NCBI GenBank assembly: GCA_964529745.1
Contig: CAZGZR010000009.1
Location: forward strand, 1-56,833
Reading direction: 5' to 3'
DNA length: 56,833 bases
Source of the DNA: RBG-16-57-9 sp964529745
GTDB taxonomy: Archaea > Thermoproteota > Bathyarchaeia > TCS64
Notes under the pieces: generated by a model
Database searches by the model: none
Told to the model about the DNA's origin: nothing
What the model saw: only the letters and a program-made list of their open reading frames with translations
Shown here: positions 1-7,947 of the stretch, one piece after another
Position numbering within the stretch: the first letter of the stretch is position 1
How the letters are laid out: each line of letters starts with the position of its first letter
Position numbers and translations under genes: made by a program

Positions 1-952
1 GCACCGGGGTCACGTTGAGCTCCTCGTATAGGTCCTTCACTATGTGGCTGTTGGACTCGTAGAGGCAGATCCCGTACTTCTCGCGGCGTAGCCCCCACAT
101 CAGGGGCACCATGCTGAGGACGCTGTAGCTTATGCTGTTGATGCCCTCCAGATCGTAGAACATGGTGTTGCTTATGTCGAGAATGTATATGATCGTCCGC
201 TTCTGCCTGTCGGGCCGCCTCATCATGAAGTCGTCGTACCTGATCTCATCCACGCCGCGACCCAGATCCAGTATGTTCTCGAGGCTCCGCTCCTCGTCTA
301 TGAGGTTAGGATCCTCCCCCTGCTGGAACGGCGTGATGCTCCTGTTCCTAGCCCAGTCCTCCTTCCTCTCAAACTCCCGGCCTAGCTTCAGCAGCTTCTC
401 CTTCAGCAGCTCCGCCAGTATCTTACGCGTCTCCTCGCTATCGGTCTTCTTCATGGCCTTCACGCCGGCCTTGACGATCTCGTCCTCACCCGGCCCGACG
501 CCTATGTCCGGCTTGTTCTGGAAGCTGTCGAACTGGTCCACGGTGCTGTTGTGGGCGGCGGCGAAGTCGTTCTCCTGCCCTATCCCGTGGGGCGTCACGT
601 AGACCTCCTCCTGCATCTTCTGGGAGAGGAGGCTCATGAAGTCCTCGCCGGTGAAGTCGATCTCGGGCTCACGCTCCTCGTGGTCGAGGTTGACGAGTAT
701 CTCCGCAGCTATCTTCTCCGCGGCTTGCTGACACTCAACGTTGGAGGTCACCACCGCCGCGTTAAGGAGATCGTTGAACCCTAGGTAGCCCTGCCTCAGG
801 TAAGGCGGCAACAGGAGCCTGCCCATGTTGATGCCCTGCCTGGGGCTGGGCTTGGCGTCGCAGTCGCGGCTCACACGCATCCGGGTGATGAACTCGGGTA
901 TGAAATAATGCGCGTACCTGAAGGGGTACCTCATGTACGCGTCGTCGGACAC
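1..952 (-). CDS. VWA-domain protein, partner of MoxR ATPase (3' end cut by window edge)
   Basis: A GTG start lies directly after the MoxR stop codon, and the frame stays open for 317 codons to the window edge, so the C-terminus is missing. The N-terminal 200 residues are charged and helical (for example EEYL-like and AELLKEKLLKLG stretches) and resemble the variable leader of CoxE/YehP-type VWA proteins. A hydrophobic strand then leads into ILDISNTM at about residues 260-267, a metal-ion-dependent adhesion site of the D-x-S-x-T type, which marks the start of a von Willebrand A fold. MoxR-VWA gene pairs usually act as chaperone-like or metal-insertion modules on a client protein. No client gene is visible here, so the role is unknown. 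Abutting genes imply translational coupling with the ATPase. Confidence 0.8.
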   Translation of the reverse strand, partial: MSDDAYMRYPFRYAHYFIPEFITRMRVSRDCDAKPSPRQGINMGRLLLPPYLRQGYLGFNDLLNAAVVTSNVECQQAAEKIAAEILVNLDHEEREPEIDFTGEDFMSLLSQKMQEEVYVTPHGIGQENDFAAAHNSTVDQFDSFQNKPDIGVGPGEDEIVKAGVKAMKKTDSEETRKILAELLKEKLLKLGREFERKEDWARNRSITPFQQGEDPNLIDEERSLENILDLGRGVDEIRYDDFMMRRPDRQKRTIIYILDISNTMFYDLEGINSISYSVLSMVPLMWGLRREKYGICLYESNSHIVKDLYEELNVTPV

Positions 953-1852
953 CTATGCGAGTCTCCTCTCGACTATCTCGTCGACGACCATGGACACGGT
1001 CTTGCCCTCGTCCCTGACCCGCATCTCTTTGCCGAGCACCGCCGGCGCGAAGAACTTGATGGCGGCGTTCTCGCTCTCGAACCTGCCCAGGTAACGGTTC
1101 ACGAGCCTGGTGAGGAAGATGCCTGACCGGGGCGAGGCCGGGACCTCTAGGGACGGCGTGTGCCTCGTCTCGTCCACGATGTCGTATATCTTCTCCAATG
1201 CGCTTGTGGGGAGGCTAAACGCGGGTGTGTTCTCCATGATTATCATCATCTCGGTCTCCCGGGTCGGGTAGCCAAGCCTGATCCAGCAGCCCACCCTGTC
1301 CACCAGGACCTTGCTGAGTCTATAAGTTCCGGCGGTCTCTATAGGGTTCTGGGTGGCAACGAACGCGAAGTTCTCGTGAGCCTTAACCATGCCTAGGGGG
1401 AACAGGTGGTAGTGCCGCTCCTCCAGGGGGCTTATGAGGCTGTTCTGGCAGAACTCCGTGGCCCTGTTGAGCTCCTGGGCGACGAAGAGGCCGCCCTCCA
1501 CCATGGCCCTGATTAACGGCCCGGGCTCGAAGCTGCTTATGTTCCGGCCGTTCCTGACCACCAGCGCCGGGTCGAAGGCCCCTATGAGCCTGCTGGGGGT
1601 GACGTTCTCGTCGAAGAAGACCTCGTGGAAGCTTCTCTCCGTGTCCTCCGCCACCTTCCTCGCTATGAGGCTCTTGCCGACGCCGGGGGGGCCCACGAGG
1701 CACGGCGTTATCCCGGTGTCCAGGCTGTCACGTAGCAAGTCGTAGGCTTTCTGGTACTGTCCCTTGAGTACTACTTGGTGCTCGATCTTGATGTTCTCGA
1801 CGATGCTCTTCTCAAGCATCTTGCGGAAGCCCCGTTCCCGTTCAGCCATCAT
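953..1852 (-). CDS. MoxR-family AAA+ ATPase
   Basis: This 299-residue protein has the length of a typical MoxR ATPase. Walker A is GPPGVGKS at about residue 53. Sensor 1 reads FVATQNPIETAG, and the region after it (LVDRVGCWIRLGYP) matches the MoxR arginine-finger segment. The Walker B region reads LFVAQELNRA where MoxR proteins normally have ADEINRA, so the magnesium-binding Asp is Gln while the catalytic Glu is kept. Hydrolysis may be slow or the residue may be compensated. It is first in an operon with the VWA gene and is preceded by a TATA-like element and an inverted repeat. Family call is strong; the client is unknown. Confidence 0.88.
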   Translation of the reverse strand: MMAERERGFRKMLEKSIVENIKIEHQVVLKGQYQKAYDLLRDSLDTGITPCLVGPPGVGKSLIARKVAEDTERSFHEVFFDENVTPSRLIGAFDPALVVRNGRNISSFEPGPLIRAMVEGGLFVAQELNRATEFCQNSLISPLEERHYHLFPLGMVKAHENFAFVATQNPIETAGTYRLSKVLVDRVGCWIRLGYPTRETEMMIIMENTPAFSLPTSALEKIYDIVDETRHTPSLEVPASPRSGIFLTRLVNRYLGRFESENAAIKFFAPAVLGKEMRVRDEGKTVSMVVDEIVERRLA

Positions 1853-1879
1853 GACTAGTTCAACACTTTAGTATGCCGC

Positions 1880-1906
1880 GTAATAAAAAGGTTAGACAGC
1901 TAACCT
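1880..1906 (-). promoter_or_regulatory. Putative moxR promoter with adjoining inverted repeat
   Basis: Read on the minus strand, CTTTTTATTA (1881-1890) is an archaeal-type TATA box about 33 nt before the MoxR start. Immediately upstream is a perfect inverted repeat, AGGTTAG-acag-CTAACCT (1889-1906), overlapping the position where the BRE would lie. This is a plausible operator for a dimeric regulator. The half-site is loosely like DtxR-type boxes, but the spacing differs from the palindrome at 35739. The regulator is not known. Confidence 0.45.
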
Positions 1907-1996
1907 AAATGTATCGTAGATTTGAGAGATAAAACAACGTAAATAGATTATTTATTGTTCCCGCGACGATCTTAGAACACTTTAAATGCAGGCGTC

Positions 1997-2053
1997 AATC
2001 GTTTCATGTGAAATCGTTATTCTTAATAATCGATATGGGTTAGAGTAACGATT
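1997..2053 (+). promoter_or_regulatory. Promoter region of the 2-oxoacid oxidoreductase operon with AATCGTT repeats
   Basis: This AT-rich stretch holds AATCGTT at 1997-2003, AATCGTTA at 2012-2019 and the inverse TAACGATT at 2046-2053. The palindrome TTTCATGTGAAA lies between the first two copies. A TATA-like CTTAATAAT at 2022-2030 is about 45 nt before the TTG start of the first gene, and TTTAAATG at 1981-1988 is a second candidate. Three copies of one heptamer in a divergent promoter suggest an operator; which regulator binds is unknown. Confidence 0.4.
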
Positions 2054-2070
2054 CACGTAGAGGGAATACA

Positions 2071-2895
2071 TTGATCGAAATAAGGTTACACGGCAGGGGC
2101 GGCCAAGGAGCGGTGACCGCTTCAAGGATCATCGCCACTGCTGCCTACGAGGAAGGCAAGTACTCTCAGGCCATTCCTATGTATGGCACGGAGAGGCGCG
2201 GTGCGCCGCTGACCGCCTTCGTCAGGATCGACGACGTGCGCGTCAGGGAGAGGGAGCTCGTCCACAACCCGGACATCAGCATAGTCCTCGACCCCCTCAT
2301 CGCAAAGCAGCAGGCGGTCGTAGACAACCTCAAACCCGGCGGCATAGTTCTGTTGAACACGGCTTATCCTCCCGAGGAGGTTAAGCTGGGAGGAGACTTC
2401 AAAGTCGCAACGGTGGACGCCACGACGATCGCCCTAGAGACTCTCGGCAGACCCATCACCAACACAGCCATACTCGGCGCATTCGCCAAGGTCACGGGGC
2501 TACTAAAGGTCGAGTCCATCGATAAAGCCATCAAGAAGTACTTCCCCGGCAGGCTAGGCGACATGAACATCGCCGCCGTCAAGCGGAGCTACGATGAGGT
2601 AAAGGGGCCCATCCAGGCGGTGGTCAAGGATGCTCCCGAGCAGAAGGTGGACATCCACGTCGGCGGCTATGGTGTACTCAAGGACGTGTCCAGCTGGCGC
2701 GTGTTCACGCCTGAGATAGACGAGGACAAGTGCATCGGCTGCAAGACCTGCTGGATCTTCTGCCCCGAAACCGCCATACAGTGGGACGAGGAGAAGAACA
2801 AGCCCTGGATAAGGTACGAGGCGTGTAAAGGATGCGGGCTCTGTGCCAACGAGTGTCCAGTAGACGCCATAGAGATGGTGAGAGTGGAGGCATAG
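2071..2895 (+). CDS. porG: 2-oxoacid:ferredoxin oxidoreductase, fused gamma and delta subunits
   Basis: The first 190 residues are a gamma subunit (RLHGRGGQGAVTASRIIA near the N-terminus). The last 70 residues are a delta-type ferredoxin with two 4Fe-4S motifs, CIGCKTCWIFCP and CKGCGLCANECP. Such fusions are common in archaea. The complex oxidises a 2-oxoacid, most likely pyruvate, with CoA to acyl-CoA, CO2 and reduced ferredoxin in the cytoplasm; the delta domain passes electrons to the external ferredoxin. The start is TTG, supported by GAGG about 10 nt upstream. It leads the tight gamma/delta-alpha-beta operon. Substrate (pyruvate versus branched-chain oxoacids) is inferred, not proven. 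Confidence 0.9.
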   Translation: MIEIRLHGRGGQGAVTASRIIATAAYEEGKYSQAIPMYGTERRGAPLTAFVRIDDVRVRERELVHNPDISIVLDPLIAKQQAVVDNLKPGGIVLLNTAYPPEEVKLGGDFKVATVDATTIALETLGRPITNTAILGAFAKVTGLLKVESIDKAIKKYFPGRLGDMNIAAVKRSYDEVKGPIQAVVKDAPEQKVDIHVGGYGVLKDVSSWRVFTPEIDEDKCIGCKTCWIFCPETAIQWDEEKNKPWIRYEACKGCGLCANECPVDAIEMVRVEA

Positions 2896-2898
2896 AAA

Positions 2899-4059
2899 AT
2901 GTCGTATGAAGTTATGGTAGGAAACAAGGCCGCCGCCACGGCTGTGAAGCTAGCCAAGGTTCAGGTGGCAAGCGCTTTCCCAATCACACCCCAGACGACC
3001 ATCACCCAGTACCTGAGCGAGATGTACGCCGCCGGCGAGTGGGACTTCGACTTCGTCAACGTCGAGGGCGAGCTCACGAGCCAGGTTGTCGTGCAGGCCG
3101 CATCTAGGGTGGGCGCCAGGGTGTTCACGTGCACCAGTGGACCCGGGCTACTCTACATGCACCACCCCATGCAGGTCACCGGAAGCAGCAGGCTACCGGT
3201 CGTCATGGCTGTAGTCCACAGGGGCTACAAGGGAATGCAGCCCGACCACAGCGACCTCATGAGCCAGCAGTGGACCGGCTGGGGCCACCAGTACGTCGAG
3301 CACGCCCAGGAGATCTTGGACAGCCTCCTCATGGCTTACAAGGTCGCCGAGGACAAGCGGGTGAGGATACCCATCGCCGTCGGCTACGACGGATACGTGC
3401 TCAGCTACACGGCCGAGCCCGTCGAGATCCCAGACCAGGACGAGGTCGATAAATGGCTTCCACCCTATAAGCCCATGCCAAGCATACTACCGGACGAGGT
3501 TGATCCATCCACCTTCGCGAGGGGCTGGGGCGGCGGCGACCCGCAGGCGCCGTGGAAGACCCACCACGAGGCCGTGCTGAAGATCGAGGACGTCCTCAAG
3601 GAGACCATGGACAGCTTCGAGAAGACCTTCGGCAGACGCTACGGCAACGGCATGATCGAGCCCTACAGGATGGAGGACGCCGAGTGCGCCATAATCGCCA
3701 TGGGCACCATCGCCGGCACATGCAAGGCAGCCGTAGACAAGATGCAGAAGGAGGGCAAGAAGGTCGGCCTCATCAAGCTGAGGAGCTTCATACCCTTCCC
3801 CGTTAAGGACTTCCAGGAGTGGGCCAAGAAGCTCGACGGCTTCGCCGTGGTAGACAGAAGCATCTGCCCAGGGAAAGGAGGCCCCACCTTCAGCAAGCTG
3901 AGAGACTCGCTATATGATCTAGACGACAGGCCTGTGACGCTGCAGTTCCACGCCGGGCTAGGCGGCAAAGAGGTAAGGGTACACGATTTCGAGATGATCG
4001 GAGACAGGATCCTCGAGGCCGCCAAGGGAGGCAAAGTGGAGAAGGTGACATGGGTTTAA
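2899..4059 (+). CDS. porA: 2-oxoacid:ferredoxin oxidoreductase, alpha subunit
   Basis: At 386 residues this has the usual alpha subunit length. It opens with the conserved VGNKAAATAVKLA and FPITPQTT segments. The ARVFTCTSGPGLLYMHHPM stretch corresponds to the family TSSQGLAYM region, and VEGELTS stands where most PorA proteins have VESEHSA, so it is a divergent member. The alpha subunit carries the pyrimidine-side part of the thiamine diphosphate site and the CoA region. The start is 3 nt after the previous stop, with GGAGG in the 3' end of that gene acting as ribosome binding site. Confidence 0.9.
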   Translation: MSYEVMVGNKAAATAVKLAKVQVASAFPITPQTTITQYLSEMYAAGEWDFDFVNVEGELTSQVVVQAASRVGARVFTCTSGPGLLYMHHPMQVTGSSRLPVVMAVVHRGYKGMQPDHSDLMSQQWTGWGHQYVEHAQEILDSLLMAYKVAEDKRVRIPIAVGYDGYVLSYTAEPVEIPDQDEVDKWLPPYKPMPSILPDEVDPSTFARGWGGGDPQAPWKTHHEAVLKIEDVLKETMDSFEKTFGRRYGNGMIEPYRMEDAECAIIAMGTIAGTCKAAVDKMQKEGKKVGLIKLRSFIPFPVKDFQEWAKKLDGFAVVDRSICPGKGGPTFSKLRDSLYDLDDRPVTLQFHAGLGGKEVRVHDFEMIGDRILEAAKGGKVEKVTWV

Positions 4060-4085
4060 GAGGTATGATGGAGGAGAGATGAAGA

Positions 4086-4979
4086 ATGAGTGAAAGAATA
4101 ACGAGGGCCCAGATACCGATAAGCGAGCTGACCATCACCCCCGGCAGCGCATGCCAGGGATGCGGGGCGGCGCTGGCCGCGAGGCTGGCCTTCAAGGCGC
4201 TCGGCCCCAACGTCATCAGGCACGGGATCCCTTGCTGCCCTGACTCTGTAACGCAGACTCCGAGAGTCAGCACGGTGTTCGAGGGCGGCGGAGCCCAGCT
4301 CACAGGCACCAGTCGCGGGCTGAAGGCCATCGGCCGCGACGATATCCTGGCAGTCGGGTTCTACGGCGACGGCGGCACATACGACATTGGAATGCAGGGG
4401 CTCAGCGCGGCGGCGGAGCGGAACGAGGACATAATTGTCATCACCAAGGACAACGAGGCATACATGAACACAGGAAACCAGCGCAGCGGGGCAACCCCCA
4501 AGTACGCCAGGACCAGCACCAACCCCGTCGGCCCAAGGAGCAGGGGCAAGCCGAGGCCCAAGAAGAACATCCCGTTCATCTTCGCGGCCCACTACGTGCC
4601 CTACGTGGGCACCGCCAGCGTAGGCTTCCCCGAGGACCTCATAGCCAAGGTCAACTACATGAAGACCATCAAGGGCTTCAGGATGCTCATAGTCCAGAGC
4701 CCGTGCCCGGTGGGGTGGAGGTTCGACCCCGCCAAGACCATCGAGGTCGCCCGGGCCAGCGTCCAGAGCGGCATATGGCCCCTGTACGAGATCATGGACG
4801 GCCAGAAGTTCAAGCTGAACTACAAGCCCAAGGAGCTGAAGCCGGTGACGGAGTACCTAAGCCCACAGGCGAGGTTCCGCCACATGACCGAGGCAGAGAT
4901 CGCCGACATACAGGAGACGGCCGCCGCCAACTGGGAGAACCTGCTTAAGGCGGACGAGCTGGGCAGGCTCATCATCTAA
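4086..4979 (+). CDS. porB: 2-oxoacid:ferredoxin oxidoreductase, beta subunit (TPP-binding)
   Basis: The subunit binds thiamine diphosphate through GFYGDGGTYDIGMQGLS and KDNEAYMNTGNQRSG. Four cysteine sites for the proximal 4Fe-4S cluster are present: two in CQGC near residue 24, one in the CC pair near 51, and one in SPCPVGW near 208. The tail (WRFDPAKTIEVAR) is typical of pyruvate-type beta subunits. With the two genes upstream it makes a complete alpha/beta/gamma-delta enzyme. A GGAGAGATGA-like sequence precedes the ATG. The gene is followed by a T-rich stretch that probably ends the transcript. Confidence 0.92.
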   Translation: MSERITRAQIPISELTITPGSACQGCGAALAARLAFKALGPNVIRHGIPCCPDSVTQTPRVSTVFEGGGAQLTGTSRGLKAIGRDDILAVGFYGDGGTYDIGMQGLSAAAERNEDIIVITKDNEAYMNTGNQRSGATPKYARTSTNPVGPRSRGKPRPKKNIPFIFAAHYVPYVGTASVGFPEDLIAKVNYMKTIKGFRMLIVQSPCPVGWRFDPAKTIEVARASVQSGIWPLYEIMDGQKFKLNYKPKELKPVTEYLSPQARFRHMTEAEIADIQETAAANWENLLKADELGRLII

Positions 4980-4983
4980 ACCC

Positions 4984-5000
4984 CTTCTCTTTCAATTTTT
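4984..5000 (+). terminator. T-rich terminator after the oxidoreductase operon
   Basis: A pyrimidine-rich run ending in TTTTT lies just past the porB stop codon. Archaeal RNA polymerase commonly terminates at such T-tracts without a hairpin. Confidence 0.4.
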
Positions 5001-5065
5001 ATAATCAAGTTTATACAACCTACTCCCTATTCGATGGAGGAACGGCTGCTGTTATTTCAATTTAC

Positions 5066-6265
5066 GTGGAGGATGCGTGTTTGACCGGGGCAGGGGTGCT
5101 GAGACATGGGAGGATAATCGTGGGCGGCTTTCTGGCGTTGGCCACGTTGAACCTCATGAACAGCTCCTACAGTAACGTCCTGGAGACCATTAAAGCCGAG
5201 ATGGGGCTCAGCTACACCCAGTCCGGGGCGCTGATGTCGGCGTACTTCGTGGGGTACATGCTGGGCCAGATACCGTGGGGCATGTTGGCCGACAGCAGGG
5301 GAAGCAGGCCCACCATCACCCTCAGCGTCCTCGGCGTCTCCGCTTCCACCATACTCTTCGGTCTGAGCCCCACCGTGGGCTTCGCCATGGCCGCCAGGTT
5401 TCTCTCCGGCCTCCTAGGCGCAGGCATCTTCGTGCCCAGCGTCCGCCTCGTATCTGCGTGGTTTAACTCGGAGGAACGGGGGACGGCACTAGGGGTTCTC
5501 AACGTCGGCGGTAGCGTGGGACTCGTCGCCGCAGCCTGGGCGGTGCCGTTACTGAGCCTGGACGCCGGGTGGCGGCCCACCATCAGATCCGCCGGGGCGT
5601 TAGGCGTAGCCTCGGGGGTGGCCGTGTGGCTCCTACTCAGGGACAGGGATGGCTCCGATGAGCGGCGTCTAAGTCTCTCAAACCTGCCCTTAAGGGACAA
5701 GAACTTCTGGTTGCTCGCCTTGACCCAGTTCATAAGGCTCGGCAGCTACTACACCTACATCGCTTGGCTCCCCCTGGTGCTCAAGGAGGAGTACGGCCTA
5801 AGCGTCGTGGCGACCAGCACGGCCCTCTCCTTCTTCAACGTGGCAGGCATGGTGGCGAACCCAATGGGCGGCGCGGTATCAGATAGGTTCGGGAAGAGAA
5901 ACACCCTGATGGCCAGCTTCGTGTTTATGGGCATCGACGTGCTGATCTTCGCGGGGACGCCAACCGGGCTATGGGTTTACGTGGCCGTCCTCGTGCTGGG
6001 TTGGTTCATCAACTTCGTCAGGAGCCCTTCGTTCACCATAATACCGGACGTTTTCGGCGTCGAGGCGGCGGGCAGCATCTCCGGGGTGCACAACACCTTC
6101 GCCTCCCTCGGCGCCCTGGTACTCCCCTATACCCTCGGCTTCATAAGAGACACCACCCTGAGCTACCGCCTCGGCTGGCTCACGGTCTCCATGTTAATGT
6201 TCATGGGCGCCGGCCTCTACAGCCTGGTAAAGGCCACGAACAAGGCATATTCTGGTAACCCTTAA
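5066..6265 (+). CDS. MFS transporter
   Basis: This is a 12-helix major facilitator of 399 residues. The A-motif-like segment GMLADSRGSRPT sits between helices 2 and 3, and a second copy, GGAVSDRFGKRNT, lies after helix 8, as expected from the internal duplication of the fold. The annotated start is GTG; a second GTG at 5096 would remove ten non-hydrophobic residues and start right at helix 1. A TATA-like GTTTATAC at 5009 suggests its own promoter. The substrate cannot be told from sequence; an anion or organic acid is possible. A second, unrelated MFS gene lies at 9582. Confidence 0.85.
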   Translation: MEDACLTGAGVLRHGRIIVGGFLALATLNLMNSSYSNVLETIKAEMGLSYTQSGALMSAYFVGYMLGQIPWGMLADSRGSRPTITLSVLGVSASTILFGLSPTVGFAMAARFLSGLLGAGIFVPSVRLVSAWFNSEERGTALGVLNVGGSVGLVAAAWAVPLLSLDAGWRPTIRSAGALGVASGVAVWLLLRDRDGSDERRLSLSNLPLRDKNFWLLALTQFIRLGSYYTYIAWLPLVLKEEYGLSVVATSTALSFFNVAGMVANPMGGAVSDRFGKRNTLMASFVFMGIDVLIFAGTPTGLWVYVAVLVLGWFINFVRSPSFTIIPDVFGVEAAGSISGVHNTFASLGALVLPYTLGFIRDTTLSYRLGWLTVSMLMFMGAGLYSLVKATNKAYSGNP

Positions 6266-6303
6266 TAAACAACCCATGCGAATCAATCTAAATAGGGTTA
6301 AAC

Positions 6304-6783
6304 ATGCCGTTCTGTCCAAAGTGTGGTCAAGAGACCAGTGAGGACGACGAGTACTGTCCAAACTGCAACTACCCGCTGAAAAGGAGGCCCATAAGGCCGG
6401 TCCGTAGACGCGACGAGAAAGATGAGAAGGACGAGAAACACGAAGGAGACGAGAAATCCGCCCTGATGGGAGGCATGGTGGTGATCTGGCTCGGCCTGAG
6501 CCTGCTCCTCCAGAACGCCGGCTTACTCGCTTGGACCGACTTCGGCGGCGTCTTCCTGCTGGGCCTCGGACTCATCATAATATTCAGGGGCCTTTGGGCG
6601 TACAGCCAGACAGGGGTCTTCGAGCAAGGCTTCGGCTACGTGGTGGGAGGCGGCTTCGTCGCCCTCATAGGTGTAGGCATAGCCTTCGATCTGGATGAAT
6701 GGTGGCCTTTCCTGTTGATCGCCTTCGGGCTGGTAATTGTAGCTAGAGCCTTCATGGACCGGTCCCGGAACCCTCTACCCTAG
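6304..6783 (+). CDS. Zinc-ribbon membrane protein, unknown function
   Basis: The N-terminus is a small zinc ribbon (CPKCGQ, then CPNCNY 15 residues on). It is followed by a basic and acidic linker with repeated DEK triplets, then about four hydrophobic segments (residues 55-150) of the short membrane-domain type seen in LiaI/LiaF-like envelope proteins. Zinc-ribbon plus small membrane domains are frequent in archaea and mostly uncharacterised. The stop codon overlaps the convergent GH3-like gene by 9 nt. The function is not known. Confidence 0.7.
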   Translation: MPFCPKCGQETSEDDEYCPNCNYPLKRRPIRPVRRRDEKDEKDEKHEGDEKSALMGGMVVIWLGLSLLLQNAGLLAWTDFGGVFLLGLGLIIIFRGLWAYSQTGVFEQGFGYVVGGGFVALIGVGIAFDLDEWWPFLLIAFGLVIVARAFMDRSRNPLP

Positions 6784-7872
6784 AGCCCAGCCGAAGGCCG
6801 CCCTGTAGAGCACATGCTCCAGCACCGTGAGAGGCCTGTCCCTTCCGAACACCCTGAAGTAATTCTTGCCCATGGCCTCGACTAGGTCCCCTATCTCGTA
6901 CCTAGGGAACAGCGGGGTAGAGACTATCAGCCGCCCCCACTCTCTGCGGCTCATCTCGTACAGCATCTTGACTCCCTGTCTGGTTCTCACCTCAAAGTAG
7001 TATAGATCGTAGTTGGGCACCCAGTAGGGTAAGGCGTCCACCTGCTGGCCGAAGGCCCCCTCGGTGGCGGTGTACATCTCCACCACAAGGCAGTCGCCGT
7101 AGAGCCGCCTCAGCCAGGGAGCGTACCTGGTCTGGATCTTCGGGACGCTGGTGCTGAAGATCACGTTCAGGCTCCAGAGGTCACGGGGCACCACACTGTG
7201 CCGCCTCTCAAGGTACTGGGCGAAACCCGTCTGCACGGGGGCGACGCCCATGACCGTCACTATATCGGCGTCCTTGGCCTCCCGGTAGATGTATTCGAAC
7301 CTGGCCTCCCACCCTTCCTTGGATAGGTCTGTGTCCAGGGCGTCGATCTCCTCCTGCCGGGGGACGAGCCGCAGACCGGCCATCATGGGGTTAAGCCTAG
7401 CGTATGTGCCCGAACTATGGCCATACACCTTCTCCTCGCCGCCCACGGTCATAGACCTTACGTTGCTGGGGAACTGGAGATTCAGCACTCCGCCGGCGAG
7501 GACCTCCAGCCCTCCCCCAGTCATCGCGTGGTTAAGCACCGCCCTGGAGCCGCCCCTAACGATGTGGTCCAGATGCCGGGGCGTCACCGGGATCATCTTG
7601 CTTTCCCCCGTAGTCCCCCTCGTCATGGCCCACGTGATGGGCTCCTCAGATAGAAGCGCCGGGTAGTCTCCATCCATCACGCGCTCGATCCATGGCTCAA
7701 GGTCGCTGTACCCTGCCACTGGAAACGAGTCGTGCAGTTGGCCGTACTCGGTCTTCACATAGTCGTCCAGCAGCGACTCGTGCAGCTTCTCCTGTGTGGC
7801 CGCCGGGTCCTCTAAGCCCTTTCGCATGTCGCTGAGGTTCCTCTCGACGCGCCTGAGGGCGTCCTCAAACAT
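6775..7872 (-). CDS. GH3-like acyl-adenylate/amide ligase family protein, short form
   Basis: The sequence TRGTTGESKMIPVT at about residue 108 fits the ATP-binding SSGTS.G..K.lP motif of the GH3 (auxin-responsive) branch of adenylate-forming enzymes. MYTATEGAFG near 257 and YEIGDLVEAMG near 335 match later GH3 motifs. These enzymes adenylate a carboxylic acid and usually join it to an amino acid. At 365 residues it lacks most of the C-terminal lid domain of the 500-600 residue family members, ending just after the GDLVE motif. The end is clean and the reading frame intact, so this is either a genuine short form or a truncated gene. The substrate is unknown. Confidence 0.7.
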   Translation of the reverse strand: MFEDALRRVERNLSDMRKGLEDPAATQEKLHESLLDDYVKTEYGQLHDSFPVAGYSDLEPWIERVMDGDYPALLSEEPITWAMTRGTTGESKMIPVTPRHLDHIVRGGSRAVLNHAMTGGGLEVLAGGVLNLQFPSNVRSMTVGGEEKVYGHSSGTYARLNPMMAGLRLVPRQEEIDALDTDLSKEGWEARFEYIYREAKDADIVTVMGVAPVQTGFAQYLERRHSVVPRDLWSLNVIFSTSVPKIQTRYAPWLRRLYGDCLVVEMYTATEGAFGQQVDALPYWVPNYDLYYFEVRTRQGVKMLYEMSRREWGRLIVSTPLFPRYEIGDLVEAMGKNYFRVFGRDRPLTVLEHVLYRAAFGWALG

Positions 7873-7947
7873 CGCTTAGCCATACGCCCGCGGCTCTTAT
7901 CCGGTTTATGATTCACCTTAATTATCCCCTGCGTCCCTAAGAGAAGC

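Noticed and set aside
4056..4592. Long minus-strand frame opposite the beta subunit gene
   Set aside because: It is a GC-rich antisense shadow of a strongly conserved gene and has no family match.
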